This document shows, one piece after another, positions 1 through 10,765 of a DNA stretch of 64,000 nucleotides. A program made the translations under genes and the position numbers. Location: positions 21,651,470 to 21,715,469 of the forward strand of contig CALNVZ010000174.1 in assembly GCA_940671915.1 (NCBI GenBank), read 5' to 3'. A model generated the notes under the pieces. It was not told where the DNA came from. It did not search any database and was given only the letters and a program-made list of their open reading frames with translations. This stretch comes from Paracentrotus lividus. Taxonomy: Eukaryota > Echinodermata > Echinoidea > Camarodonta > Echinidae. Every line of letters begins with the position of its first letter. The stretch's first letter is position 1.

Positions 1-110
1 GGAGTTGAGGTTTAAGGCTGACCCATGACTAGTCTGGACTCGTTGTCTGAGGTCTCTAGTCCTATCATCTTCATCATGGCTTGACAGGATCTCCTCAAGT
101 AATCCTCTCC
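1..110 (-). CDS. TALPID3: TALPID3 exon, truncated by window edge
   Basis: After the acceptor GATTAG at 116-111 the frame reads RGLLEEILSSHDEDDRT and stays open to base 1. The LLEEIL helix matches the segment following the SPLETPAPRR region in vertebrates. Phase 1 of the upstream exon is completed by GG here. The gene continues outside the window. Confidence 0.8.
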
Positions 111-3100
111 CTAATCATGCAATAAAAAAAAAATGTATCATTTTCATCATCTATTGATTGCTAAATATCATATACCTTGATTAGTAAAGCTAAGTCATGT
201 TTGGTGAGACATAAATTTACATGTATGTGTTGATTTGCATCATTTTAACCTATAATTTCTATCCTCTGGAAACTGGTCTCTTTAAGTCAAAGGCTCTCTG
301 TTATACATGAATATACTATGTTATACTATTTTACATTGATTTGTTTATGTCATTGTACCTATTTTTGTCTATAACAGCATGTTTTTATATTATGTATTTA
401 TGTTAAGCTCTCCGTACCTGTATACAGAAAAGGCGCGATACAAATGATTAATATTATTATCAATAAGTGCCTGATACATGGTGAGAACACAGAACTCTAT
501 GGGTAGAAAGATATTTGTGTATTTGGCAAAAGAGGGCTCACTTGCAAAACTGGAATCAGAAGCTTCTAAATGTCTGTCTCATTGGATTCATGCTATAAAT
601 GTTACACATCAAATTCACACAGTTATAATTCTATCATCAATTGATATTCTGGTGTATTCATGTATTAATTCATCACACATGTTTAAATGGGATACCTGAT
701 AACTTTGACATCTTCTTTCAACAAGCACAAGAATCTTCAAAGCCGTCACTCAAATTTGCAGAAAAATTTTCTTTTTATACAATTCCAAACTACAACGAAA
801 ATTAATAATTTCTCAGCCATTCAAACTAAGCTGACATCCAAGCTTTAACTACTTAATGTTGTTGTTATGTGGTATGTGGCATAAGAAAAAGAGTCATATG
901 GAGCTTACCTAGATGTGATATACCAGTTTCCCTGACCTCCTTAGCATGAGGCCTTGGTGCATGTCTCCTTGGAGCCGGTGTCTCCAGGGGCGAGGTCTGG
1001 GTGCCATGATGCTCTCTCAAATCCTCTATATGAACACCCCTCTGCTGACCACTGCTGGACACTTGACCCTGAGGAAGCCGATGAAGGGTCACTGCAGGGG
1101 TATACTTCACATGTTTCACAGGTTTTGGAGGCTCTCCACTCTTCGTCCTGCCTTGGGAAACCTTCAGTGTTGGTGACTGTAATGAGGTCTTTGGAACTGT
1201 ACCTTGCTGATCTACCAGATTCTTGTTCTCAAGATTTTTTGGGAGGGGTTCATTACTTGGTCTGGGCTCCTTTGTCTTTGACTGACTGACACCAGGTGAT
1301 GATAGATGGTCTGAGAGGGTATGAGTGCCATGAGGTGGATTTGTCTTTGATACCTCTTCACCTCTATCTGTGTTTCTTTGAGACAAAACTCTTAATTCTT
1401 TCTGCAAAACAAGCAAGCAAAAGATGAAGTGAAGAGATACAAAATTCATCTTAATGTAAATTTGTCATTAAAAGTAATGATTATTATCAGGATTACTATA
1501 ATATTTAACTGATCTCTCTGAATTTAATGATCCCCTCAAAGGTTCTTTGTGTAAAATAACAGCTCACAGTTACAAAAACATACAATTGCATCATGGTTTG
1601 ATACTACAAAAATATCATTCAGAATAAGTATCTGTATCTATAGATACATTTCTATTAATGGTTATGTAAAAAGTTTTGGTCGTGATAATTAATATCAATA
1701 ATTATTAATAACTTCCAACAAAATTGAGGGTAGGAATTAGAAATGCTTTGTCAACTTGTGTCTTAACTCCCAGTTATTTGATGAAATGCCCCTCATCATA
1801 CCTGCATGTCTTGCTGTTGTCTCTGCAATTCTTCAAGCTCACCCAGCCTGCGCTGTGTCATCTCCCCCAAGTCATGTCGGGCATCATAGCCTCCACCACC
1901 CCACCCCTGACCCATGGGATATACCCAGGGGGGTGGGGGAGGAGGCGCCTGACCTACATGCTCGAGGACTGACAATTTCTCCATGATATGATTCATCTTG
2001 GATTCCAAATCGCTCTGTGTCTAGATGCAAGAATGTAAATTAAAATGAATAACAGAAATCTAATGTGCCATCCGAATTGCTACGATGCTCAAATTTGCAG
2101 GTTTTAAATTGCAATAAATTTTCTTTTATAAATGAAAATCTGTCATAAGGAGTGACAACAGAATACATCTGGTTAGTTAATAGAATAATCCTCTTATGGT
2201 GCTTGGTCTAGTAAATATCTGTTACGTTGCAGGCAAATATCAGAAGTTTTGTGGCATTTGGACTAATCTGTTGTATTCATCAATATAACATCAAGACAAA
2301 ATTACATTGTTTCAAAAAATGCCTGTGTTTTACAAAAGCAGTTATCAGCTGCAATATACAACCCCCTCCCCCCCCCTTGCCTTGATGTCTAAAATTCTTT
2401 ACAAAAAGAAGAATTTCCTTCAAGATATTTGCAAAAATCATCCCTAAATCATTCATATAAATGCTGATTACATTGAATATAACGTAAAATATTACATGTT
2501 GAAAAATAAATAATAAAAAAAAATATTAGTGCCTCAAAAAAAAAAAGAGATTCTTTAAACATTTTTGTAAGAAACTCCTCAAAACATATCTTTTCCATTA
2601 ATGCCCGCTTATCAACATGTTTCCAACTTACGATGCTATACTATGTTATACTATTTACATTGTAGATTTGTTTGTGTTAGTACCTACTTTTGTCTATAAT
2701 CAACATTTTTTATTTTATGTATCCATGTTAACCGCTTTGTAACTGTATAACAGAAAAAGTGATATACAAATGATTAATATCATTATTCAACAATCAAGTA
2801 GGGTCTATAGATGAAGTTGGAGATAATACTTAATGGTTATTACTCTCTTTATCTCCTACCTTGAGAAGGGGCACTGTTGCAGCCACAGCAGCAGCTACTG
2901 CGGCTGTAGCCGTTGCCATGGTACCAGTCTCAGACGGAACCGTACTGGTCTCTGGTTTGGCTTCAGCTGGTCGGGCACTCGCAATGAACTTGGGCTGATA
3001 ATAACGCTTTGTGGGCTTCGAATTTTCAGATCTGAAGAAGAAAATATGCAAGTATTTCTTAAAGAAATGAACGCTCTGAATAATGTGACATTATCTAACA

Positions 3101-6100
3101 GCAAGCCACATACAAATTTCTAAATTGGAATAGATAATAATAATATCCGGCCATTTATATGGTGCTTTTCCAGTTAACCCTAACTTACCTGGGCTATTTT
3201 GTGAGCTTAAAGTCCTGGGGGGGGGCCTTTAAGGCCCCCCCCTAAGATCTCGGCCACGGATCGCGCGATCGCGACGAAAATTTACATGAAGGTAGAGAAT
3301 GACATAATCTACACGGTTGCATAGGTAAATTGAACTAAATTCTTATATTTTATTTTATATTAATTAATTATGCTAATTTATTCATGAAATCATACTTTTT
3401 GCTCTAATTCACTAAATAAAGCTCCTACAGAGCTAATTTTTGGTGAAAATATTCTTTACAGCATTCCTAAGAATTGCAAAAGAAAAAAATTCCGGTACCA
3501 AAATCAATTTCTTATGTATTTTATTGTTTTTTTAATTTCTTATGTATTTCTTTGTTTTTTGACCTTTTTATTTTTATTGTTTTTTCGACGAAATTCGTCC
3601 GTGACATTATTTCAGCCATAAATAGAATCAAATTAAATAACTCTTGTCAATAAAATTAAAAATAATCACTCACTCATGAATTATAGCTGAAAACACATTT
3701 TGTATTGACTTTGTACATGAAATCACGTTTTTGAGCCATTTTCGGTCTGACGAAAATTTTTGAAAGTTGTGGAACGTCGTAACGGTACGCCCGATTTTTG
3801 CGAAAATGGTTTTAAAAGATGCGCAAGACTTGAAAGTAAAAAGTCAGTGAGCGGCGCGATCAAAAAATTTCGCACTGCGGATTTATCGCGAAAAATGTCG
3901 AGGGGGGGGCCTTAAAGGCCCCCCCCCAGGTAAGTTAGGGTTAAACTGCTCATAGCGCTTTACAGAATATTATTACCCTGTTCATAGGATTCATTCCATA
4001 CTTGCTTGGCTGCCATGCATTAATAGGCGCCCATATGGAAGATGGGCAAGCTAAGGAAATAATAATTTTGTAATACAAACCCTTTTGTTCACAAGCACTA
4101 TAGACAAGAATACTGCATTTCTACACAAGAACCAAATGTTTTTCGCTTTATTATCAATTTAACAATCCTTAGTCACTTCTAAACAGTAAGTTTCTTACCT
4201 AAGATATTTAACACACTTGGTGCTTATATCAGGCATGGTGAATACATTCCAGGGGGGTGTTTCACAAAGAGCTAAGTAGACTTAAAAATCGCACTTAAAT
4301 CGTTAGTTTCGTGCGTTATATTATGCATCACCTCATTGGACTGACCATACTCTGGGGATGCGCGCCATTGTGAAATCTATCAATTAAATTGGGCGTTATA
4401 AAACAAGATGCGCGTAGAAGTTAAGTGCGACTTTAAGTCTACTTAATTCTTTGTGAAACACCCCTCAGGTTTTAAAAAAATCAACAACAAAAAAAAACAA
4501 CAAACAAACAACAAAATCAAAAACAAAAAAAAAACAAAAAAAACCCTGACAAGTGTAAATCTATATAATGTAGGCCAATCATTCCTTTTAAACAAAACAA
4601 AATGATGGTTACCTTTTCAAGAGCTGATCTCTCATGACCTGTTGACGTTGAGTTTTATTGAACTGAGTGACCCTAACGTCCATCGCGTGACCATAGGTTG
4701 CATTTTGAAATGGAACGCTGCTGCTGGTGGGGGCTCCTTGTCTCAGGATACCAGATGTCTACAACCAAAGCAATATAACGCAATATAAGTGAAATAAATA
4801 TTCAACTTTGAATTTGTCAAGTTATTGAATGCAACACACCAATTTTAAATCTATGGGATAAATCAACTTAAATTTTTACTTTTCTTGGTCATCTAAAACA
4901 TTTATCCAAAATGGACCTAATTTTTTACATTATGAGCTGTTAATGCTTTTCAAGTTAGAATTTATTGAAATAACAAAATGTGTGCTTTATTTATTTCAGG
5001 TGCTCAATCTTCTTTTCAAACTGATTATGAAAATCCATGCAGGTAGTATCAAAATGACTGATTATTAAATAAAGTGTTAATTGTATAAGGTTTGTGTACC
5101 GGTACCTTCTTAGGAATATTGTCCATGATTGACGAGGAACTTTGAGGTAACTGTGCCACTGCAGGTATGACGGTGCTGCCATGAATATCGCCCTGACTGT
5201 ATCACCTGTACAATTTGGAAACAAATTGTGGAGGAAGGATCAAGATAAAATCATCTGTCTGTTAAAAGATGACAATTTCATTGAGAATACAAATCAAATA
5301 TACCGGTATTCGACCCTTCCCACCATTTGTGTGCCTTGTGATTGTGTTTTCTGGAACACACCATTAAAATATGCATGAGGGAAACAGAGTGAAAAAGTTA
5401 TTTTCATACACACATTAATTTTTTTAAATTCAAATATCACCCAATAATTAATTTACCATGACCATGAAGACTAGTGGATACAGACTGCCTGTAAATTTTA
5501 GGAATTCCATCTGTAAATCTAGTAGTAGGCTCAGGATCCTTTCTAGGGTTCAAGTCTTGACAAATGAGCTTCATCGCTCTTTGCTGATGTTACATCTTCC
5601 ACGATGGAATGCCTCTGTACATCAGCAACATCCCTCTGGACGTCATACCCGATCGTAAGTTCCCTGGCAGGGCTGGGGGCAGGTATGGGGTACTGGATGA
5701 ACTACTGGGTGTTTTCATACAGGGAAAGGAACAAACTTGTAAAATACTAATGTTTGAATTTGCTCTTGCCTATTAGATAAAACATGTAAGAACTTTCAAT
5801 GGACAAGCATTTTCATTGTTTTATGTTCACAATGAATATATATATGCTATATTCTCTAACTCTTGGTTACCTACTGATAGTATTTTCACATGGTTCATCA
5901 CAAGCTTTATTTGTATGATGAAAATGTCATACACGTCCTTATTTTCTGCCAGCAGAAGAACATGAGCTGTGATATCAGTAATCACTGTGCCAAAACTTTA
6001 TTCCTGTGTACTTAACGCCTTTACTTCACACCAACCAGTCTAGCAATAGCATTTATCCAAATTCATGCAGGTAGAATCATAGAGCCAAATGCTACACTTC

Positions 6101-6731
6101 CAGGTTTCTTCAGACAAAAAATTGATAACATGTAAATCACTCTTAGTCTTGATATATGGTCCAGTAGTATCCTGAGCATACATTCACGAGACAAAAGAAT
6201 TTTCTCCCAAGTTGAATATGTCTTGACAAATACTGATAAATAACTGTTATAAGTACCCTTGCTGTTGTCTACAACTCGATTTACCATCTAGAGAATTATG
6301 CCATGGAAAGAACCCTTGTAAGCTGTGAGCAATTCCATAAAGTATACACATTAGACCATCTGGATATGTATACAGGATCTTCCTGAAATGATTTCCCTTT
6401 GCTTTTCATTTTATGTGAAAAGGAGAATGCTCTCATATTATCCTGTCATGATAAGCTCATGAAGTATTAGACTGTGAAAAATGGGGGTCTGATGTTCAAA
6501 AAGTGTTAATTACCCACCTGTGTCAAAGGGAGACTTCCTTTCTTTCAAGTACTTGGCCTTGATGCGAACTTTCATGGACCCAGAACTTGAGATACTGGAG
6601 TTAGCAGAGGAGGAGGCATCCAAGGAGTTGTGTTTCCCATGCTGTCCATATAGCAATTGAGACTCATCAGGTGCGCTGGATCGTCTCAGGACCTCACTTG
6701 CTGAAGAGCTACTAGAGGTGTTGGCACTCAT
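1..6731 (-). CDS. TALPID3: TALPID3 (KIAA0586) orthologue, 5' half of gene, partial
   Basis: TALPID3 is a centrosomal coiled-coil protein needed for primary cilium formation and Hedgehog signalling. Exons in transcription order are 6731-6518, about 5704-5457 (frame uncertain), 5196-5106, 4758-4613, 3031-2860, 2020-1802, 1401-909 and 110 to beyond base 1. From 5196 onward every donor and acceptor is GT/AG and the phases fit. Three stretches resemble the vertebrate protein as I remember it: an Ala/Thr-rich run ending PLLK followed by a QSDLE-x-K coiled-coil start, the motif SPLETPAPRR, and a LLEEIL segment in the last exon. The order of these blocks is the same as in the family. The 3' half of the gene lies outside the window. 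The N-terminal exon is Ser-rich and not recognisably conserved. Identification is from recalled homology, not a search. Confidence 0.88.
311..470. repeat. Retroposon 3'-tail repeat, copy 1
   Basis: About 160 bp similar to 2636-2796 (shared blocks ACTATGTTATACTAT, TTTTGTCTATAA, GATACAAATGATTAATAT). It ends in an ATT-rich microsatellite, as 3' ends of CR1/L2-type LINEs and their SINEs do. Intronic in TALPID3. Confidence 0.6.
909..1401 (-). CDS. TALPID3: TALPID3 large internal exon with SPLETPAPRR motif
   Basis: A 493-nt exon between TTTTGCAG and CTAG|GTAAGC. Most of the 164 residues look disordered (rich in Ser, Pro, Thr, Lys). Near the end is SPLETPAPRR, a signature shared with vertebrate TALPID3. 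It ends in phase 1, which fits the 2-base start of the exon at 110. Confidence 0.88.
1802..2020 (-). CDS. TALPID3: TALPID3 coiled-coil exon
   Basis: A 219-nt, 73-codon exon with phase 0 at both ends (acceptor CATCTAG, donor CAG|GTATGA). It opens TQSDLESKMNHIMEKL, close to the coiled-coil start of the vertebrate protein. A Pro-run and a Gly/Trp patch follow, then a second heptad-like helix (RRLGELEELQRQQQDMQ). The coiled coil is interrupted by the Pro/Gly insert, which I do not recall in vertebrates. Confidence 0.87.
2636..2796. repeat. Retroposon 3'-tail repeat, copy 2
   Basis: Second copy of the repeat at 311-470, same orientation, roughly 80% alike by eye, again ending ATGATTAATATCATTATT. 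Intronic. Confidence 0.6.
2860..3031 (-). CDS. TALPID3: TALPID3 internal exon with Ala-rich helix
   Basis: A 172-nt exon, acceptor TTCTTCAG, donor AAG|GTAGGA. The product has a basic start (PTKRYYQPKF), then an Ala/Thr/Val-only run ending VPLLK. This matches the low-complexity helix that precedes the coiled coil in vertebrate TALPID3 in both composition and position. It ends in phase 0 and joins to the exon at 2020. Confidence 0.85.
3130..4075. repeat. SINE-like repeat split by a piggyBac-type MITE
   Basis: The left part (to 3177) begins with ATAATAATAATATCCGGC and reads GGTGCTTTTCCAGTTAA. The right part resumes at 3941 with TTAAACTGCTCATAGCGC, then TTTACAG. Joined at TTAA the two parts form a continuous 'gcgctttacag' repeat of a type common in marine invertebrates. 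Confidence 0.55.
3178..3940. mobile_element. piggyBac-like non-autonomous element (MITE)
   Basis: Perfect 16-bp terminal inverted repeats CCCTAACTTACCTGGG at 3178-3193 and their complement at 3925-3940, flanked on both sides by TTAA (3174-3177, 3941-3944). A TTAA target and CCCT-starting ends are hallmarks of piggyBac. Just inside each end is a G-run/C-run palindrome around CCTTTAAGG. There is no transposase frame in the 763 bp. Confidence 0.85.
4254..4464. mobile_element. MITE with GGGGTGTTTCACAAAGA ends
   Basis: Inverted ends of about 45 bp: GGGGTGTTTCACAAAGA at the left, its complement TCTTTGTGAAACACCCC at the right, both continuing into TAAGTAGACTTAAA and TCGCACTTAA. Non-coding, 211 bp, in a TALPID3 intron. 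The right end of the 15.84-16.01 kb repeat belongs to the same family. Confidence 0.8.
4613..4758 (-). CDS. TALPID3: TALPID3 internal exon
   Basis: A 146-nt exon after TTGTAG and before AAAAG|GTAACC. It encodes TSGILRQGAP then a basic helix rich in Gln and Arg (FNKTQRQQVMRDQLLKR). It ends in phase 2 and the split Arg codon is completed exactly by the first base of the next exon at 3031, good evidence for the splice. It corresponds to the segment of vertebrate TALPID3 just before the Ala-rich run. Confidence 0.8.
5106..5196 (-). CDS. TALPID3: TALPID3 internal exon
   Basis: A 91-nt exon between ATACAG and AAG|GTACCG encodes a 30-residue Ser/Gln-rich piece (QGDIHGSTVIPAV, then a run of four Ser, ending DNIPKK). 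It ends in phase 0 and joins in frame to the exon at 4758. An alternative acceptor four bases later (5192) is also possible. Confidence 0.65.
5457..5704 (-). CDS. TALPID3: Probable TALPID3 exon with broken frame
   Basis: This stretch sits between an acceptor-like ACCCAG (5710-5705) and a CATG|GTAAAT donor. No single frame is open throughout. One frame gives a Pro-rich opening (PPALPGNLRSG), a second gives a polar, acidic middle (RDVADVQRHSIVEDV), and the first resumes after about 5560 (NPRKDPEPTTRF). That pattern suggests two compensating single-base indels, or two exons with a very short intron. The terminal phase does not match the next exon. Function of this part is unknown. Confidence 0.4.
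6518..6731 (-). CDS. TALPID3: TALPID3 candidate first coding exon
   Basis: The frame opens at ATG 6731-6729 and runs 71 codons to a CAG|GTGGGT donor, ending in phase 1. The product is strongly Ser-rich (runs of SSSS), then basic (KVRIKAKYLKERK). It lies upstream of and on the same strand as the confident TALPID3 exons, so it is the likely start exon. Its sequence is not one I can match to the family. It could instead belong to a separate gene. The start is chosen because it is the first in-frame ATG. Confidence 0.55.
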
Positions 6732-8149
6732 ATCTTTATCATGGATAAATAGGGTTTGTTTTCAACAGGCTGATGATGCACAAGAGATCACTACAGGTCT
6801 AATATCAGTCAATGCCTAGGTGCACTTGACCATATCATCAAGTTTTCCTTTAAAAAAATAACAGAATTGCCTTGTGTTATTGGCGAATATTATAGGTAAG
6901 ATGGGAAAAGCTGTAAAAAGTTTCAAAAATGATATTTAATAATTATAAAAAGAAATACAACTTGCAGTAAAAAAAAGACAAAAAAGACTAGAGGAAGACC
7001 GGCAGTTGAACCTGAATCGTCGGCATCACTGTCTCACTCTCCCACCACTGCTAGACTAGGCTTACACCGAGATGAATTGCAAACTGCCAGTGCCACAGAA
7101 TTTTTTGTTTAAAAAAAAATCTTCAATAGCAAAGCTGAACGTCCGATATATTATAGACACATGTGCGCACAGGTATGCTATTATCAATTTATTTTGAGTG
7201 GCTGTCGTAAGAAGAACTCTTTCATAATTTTTTTTTTTTTGCAAAACACTCATTCTCATCTAGACCGAGGCTGCTCTGTCCTCATCGTAATCCACTCTGA
7301 GAACAGAGAGCTTCCATTGCGCGTGCTGTTCAAAATGCAGTGTACATAGCAGAGTGTGTTTTTCGGTGATCATAATTTATAAGATTATGAAAGTTATTCC
7401 ACTTACCGCATCAAGTAGATTTTCTCTAGAAATTGTCCATTTTGATGCCCAACTGTCTTGTTGAAGTTGGATTTTGGGGGTTTCTGTAAGTTTTTCCCAT
7501 AAAAATTTGGGGAAATTTAACAGAGAATACAGCACTGCACTTGAACAGCTCACGCAATGGAAGCTCTCTGTCTTCAGAGAGAATACGCGATGAAGACAAA
7601 GCAGCCTCGGTCTAATTCTCATCATGCATGGCACGAGTCAAGCATCAGTCCAATTTAACTTCTAGCTAGTTCAAGAGGGCGATTCAGAAGTTATGAGCAC
7701 AAGGTACAAGGTTTTATGACCTCGTACATTCATCGACCAAGTGGAATTAAACTGGTAATGCCGCTTTCATGGTTCGTCGCACATACAGCTGCAAACCAAC
7801 ATCAGTCAGTACTGAAAAATGGCTGTCTGTCGCCCTCATGGTTACTGAGGAAACTTCTCAATAATAATTAGCGAAACCAGCTTTAAACCTACCTCAAAAT
7901 AAATTAAGATAATCTATAATCTCATTGCAATATAATTCTTCCATTAGATTCCTAGATATTTTTAATGTTGTTTAGTAGAATTTTTAGACCCTTTTTGGAT
8001 ATGCCACATGACTTGGATGAAGCTGCTCAAGACACTTCTCTGCATTGACTTCCCATTGGAAGAAAACTGCTACAATAGGTACTTCCCAGTGCAAGGTCAA
8101 TTATGAATTGACCATGCATAAGTGTAAGTGGGTTCGTCGTAACTATAGA
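6732..8149. other. TALPID3 upstream region
   Basis: About 1.4 kb of non-coding DNA 5' of the likely TALPID3 start. It must hold the promoter, but I see no TATA box or initiator I would trust. It contains a 90-bp inverted repeat (7261-7348 with 7527-7614) and AT-rich filler. Confidence 0.4.
7261..7614. repeat. Inverted repeat with 88-bp arms
   Basis: The left arm 7261-7348 (starting TAGACCGAGGCTGCT, containing CAGAGAGCTTCCATTGCG) is matched in reverse complement at 7527-7614. The spacer is about 180 bp and A/T-rich. It is a foldback or MITE-derived pair near the TALPID3 5' end. Confidence 0.7.
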
Positions 8150-8379
8150 CAGCCTCGTTGCCAAAGGCGACGGGGCTGTAGAAGGAATGGAAATTAAACG
8201 TTGTCAAAATCAAAGCTAGAAAAAGGGCTGGAAAAAGTTATATTTTAGGCATTAAAGATACCTCATTTTTATCAGAGGCATCTTTAATGATCCTTTAATT
8301 GTTTTTTAGTAACTACGTGTTGGTGACTTACCTAAAATGATGAACATTGGCTGACATTCCTGAGACGTCTTGATGAATA

Positions 8380-8540
8380 CACGGAAATCTCCATTCCGGC
8401 TGCATTTCAAAATATCCAGCTGTGACCCGCGCGCTAGGGCAACCCCAAGTGCCCTGCCTCGCTTTACTTTTCATATCGCTGTACATGCGCGGGTCACAGC
8501 TAGATATTTTGAAATCCAGCCCGCATTGGAGATTTTCGTG
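8380..8540. repeat. Foldback element with ~60-bp arms
   Basis: CACGGAAATCTCCATTCCGG at the left is matched by the complement of the right arm ending GGAGATTTTCGTG. Arms continue through TTTCAAAATATCCAGCTGTG and GACCCGCGCG. The loop is about 40 bp. Confidence 0.8.
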
Positions 8541-9426
8541 TAATCCCCACCGAAAACCATTTGCGAAAGACGAAAGGAACACAGAATATCCAATTTTAAG
8601 CCTAAATTTAGGACCACTATTTAGTAGGATGGGGGGTCCGTTGTCCGGACACTTAAGCAGATAAAAACAGCATCTTTTGCTCTGGATTTTCTTAAAATTT
8701 GTGCAGTAAATAGCAAAAATATTTGTGAATATTTGTGCTTTGTTATATTGTCTGTTATATACCTCATTTTGAGAATCTTTAATAATCCTGTCATCTGATT
8801 GGTTGAAAGTGCAGTCATAATCTGACCTATGGCCGCCATAGTCATTTTTTCCCGATTTTACGTCAATAGAACATTTTTATAGTACTTTTTCCCGGTTTTA
8901 CCAGTCAATAGTGCATTTCTTACAGTACTTTTTCCATGGCTAGCACGATCCCCGTTTGTTTACGTGCAAGGCTGCTTTATTTCAGATACCATAATTTGCG
9001 GCGCGATTTGGTCGATAATTTTAGACAACTGCGCTGCTTGTGCGTCAACGCGCGCTGCGCGCAGTGTGGACAAATTCTTTCGTCGCGCGCTAGAACGGAT
9101 CCAGATTTCTAGTTGAGCGTTAAGCCTGATGTGTGTGTTCCGATGTTGATCTAAAAAGCGATTCCTCGGCATTTTGGACAGCAAAAATGCAGTTAACTGT
9201 AAGTAGAATGCAATTGTGTTGCCTGTGCATGTGGCGAGCATGCATTGTGGCCTGCAGAGCCAGAGGCTCGAACTGACTTAACTTTCATGACATATCATTG
9301 TTCTAGGCTAGTCTAGATCTAACGTTATTTTAGAATATATTATCTAGATCGTAGACTTCACTTAGACTTATCTAGTTCTAGGTCAAAATTAGACCATGTT
9401 TGTTGTTTTTAGATTCGGCATATAAA

Positions 9427-9596
9427 ATATATATTGACTGCTTTTATTTTCGGGACACGGTCGTTTCTAGACTGCTCTCGGGAATCCCCGAATCTGCCAT
9501 AACCCGCGACCTCGGTCTTGGTTATAGCAGATGCGGAGATTCCCTAGGCTTGAGCAGTCTAGAAACGACCATGTCCCTCAAAGCAGATCAATATAT
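9427..9596. repeat. Long foldback with GC-rich arms
   Basis: Arms from about 9427-9507 and 9520-9596 pair over most of their length: GGTCGTTTCTAGACTGCTC with its complement, then GGGAATC/GATTCCC and GCCATAACC/GGTTATAGC. The outer parts are AT-rich. No coding capacity is claimed. Confidence 0.75.
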
Positions 9597-9694
9597 CTAT
9601 AATATTACTTTCAATCGATTAATGAAATATTGCTCACAAAGCTCCTAAAATTGCCGTCCTGTCCGGACAAACAACCCGTCCGGACATACAACAC

Positions 9695-9750
9695 ACGGAA
9701 AAAAGTCTACCATTCCGCTTTTACGGAAAAAAGTCTACCATTCCGCTTTT
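9695..9750. repeat. 28-bp tandem duplication
   Basis: Two adjacent identical 28-bp units (9695-9722 and 9723-9750), each starting ACGGAAAAAAGTC and ending TTCCGCTTTT. Each unit carries an internal CGGAA/TTCCG inverted pair. A GTCCGGAC palindrome lies just upstream. Confidence 0.8.
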
Positions 9751-10765
9751 ACAGAAATAGAGAACAATGGATTTTGATTGTTGGGCGCTCTGATTGGCTA
9801 ATCGTGTAATGTGCGCACGCACTCATGTTTATTCAACACACATATGTGCATTGAACGAAGACGGAAACAATAACTGGGGGCGTAGCTTATCACAAACACT
9901 CGGGCCTTCGCGACACGTGCTCGGAGCTCTCGGAGAAATGTTTACAAATTCCCGAAAGCCGAACTCGGTGCGTGGGCGTTCGACGCTCGTGGTAACACTG
10001 GGTAACCGTCAACAAGTGATTTAGGAAAGAATTTCCAGGGAGCTAGCTCGGATCGGGCGGTGATGAATGCATGCAGGAAGTTTTATTGTTCAGACATTGT
10101 TTTGGAGAATCGTTTATGGTGCACGTGTTGTGGTGGCGTAGTGAATGTTTATTCTAGGTTTACTGAATCCTATAATCGAAGGGGGAAACTTTGTACTGAT
10201 CACTCCCAAACATCTTGGCTCATGCATGCTAGCTGCGCATGCGCTAGGTCATAGATCATACATGCAAAACTTAACGCATGCGCATAAATCGTCACAGAGC
10301 GCCATACAGTGAGATGCGCATGCGCACATTACTTACGCATGCGCATTGATGTAGCGCCGCACCATCCACCACACCTGATAGTTCGCGGAAGTAACCGAAT
10401 ACCCGCGAAAGCGATTCGGCTCTTCGTGCTCCAGCTGTCAATCATTACCAAAACGGAGACCATTTTCAAGAAAAACTGCAAGACGCGACTTCAAAAACGG
10501 TTGGGGCGTAGACCTTCTCTTTCAATATTTTTTAGAATAAAGAAGAGAAAAAATAAAAAAGGAACTTCAACGAATCCACTGTCGGAGACTACGCCCAATA
10601 TTTCAAAACGCATAAGAAATCAGGGACTTACCAAAAATAAATGACAAATCTAAATTTTATCGTGACTATTGTTCATTGAAGGCACAATGGTAGTGTATTT
10701 CATATGCTAATTCGTGATCATTCGAGCGTCATGCATAAATTACTAAATATGGAGGAACTTTTCTC
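9751..10765. repeat. Dispersed repeat R, copy A (carries extra GC-rich insert)
   Basis: Shares its start (AGAGAACAATG, TTTTGATTGT, GGGCGCTCTGATT) and its last ~330 bp (AAGAAAAACTGCAAGAC, GAATCCACTGTCGGA, GAAGGCACAATGGTAGTG) with 27030-27495. Copy A is some 500 bp longer in the middle, where it has the CGCATGCGC cluster. ORFs here are not conserved in copy B, so they are not called genes. Confidence 0.65.
10234..10345. promoter_or_regulatory. Cluster of four GCGCATGCGC-type (NRF1-like) sites
   Basis: TGCGCATGCGCT 10234-10245, ACGCATGCGCA 10274-10284, TGCGCATGCGCA 10314-10325 and ACGCATGCGCA 10335-10345. The NRF1 consensus is YGCGCAYGCGCR. Four sites in 112 bp is unusual for AT-rich DNA. Regulatory use is inferred. 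No host start site nearby is recognised. Confidence 0.45.

Noticed and set aside
946-1289. Plus-strand frames opposite the TALPID3 exon
   Set aside because: Shadow of the minus-strand coding exon, which has correct splice sites and homology.
3174-3944. Telomere-like TTAACCCTAA and TTAGGGTTAA
   Set aside because: Only one unit at each end, explained by TTAA plus the piggyBac-type inverted repeat.
6063-6287. Extra TALPID3 exon
   Set aside because: The frame has no convincing acceptor/donor pair and no resemblance to the family.
10309-10644. 111-codon plus frame
   Set aside because: Lies in a dispersed repeat whose other copy does not keep the frame.
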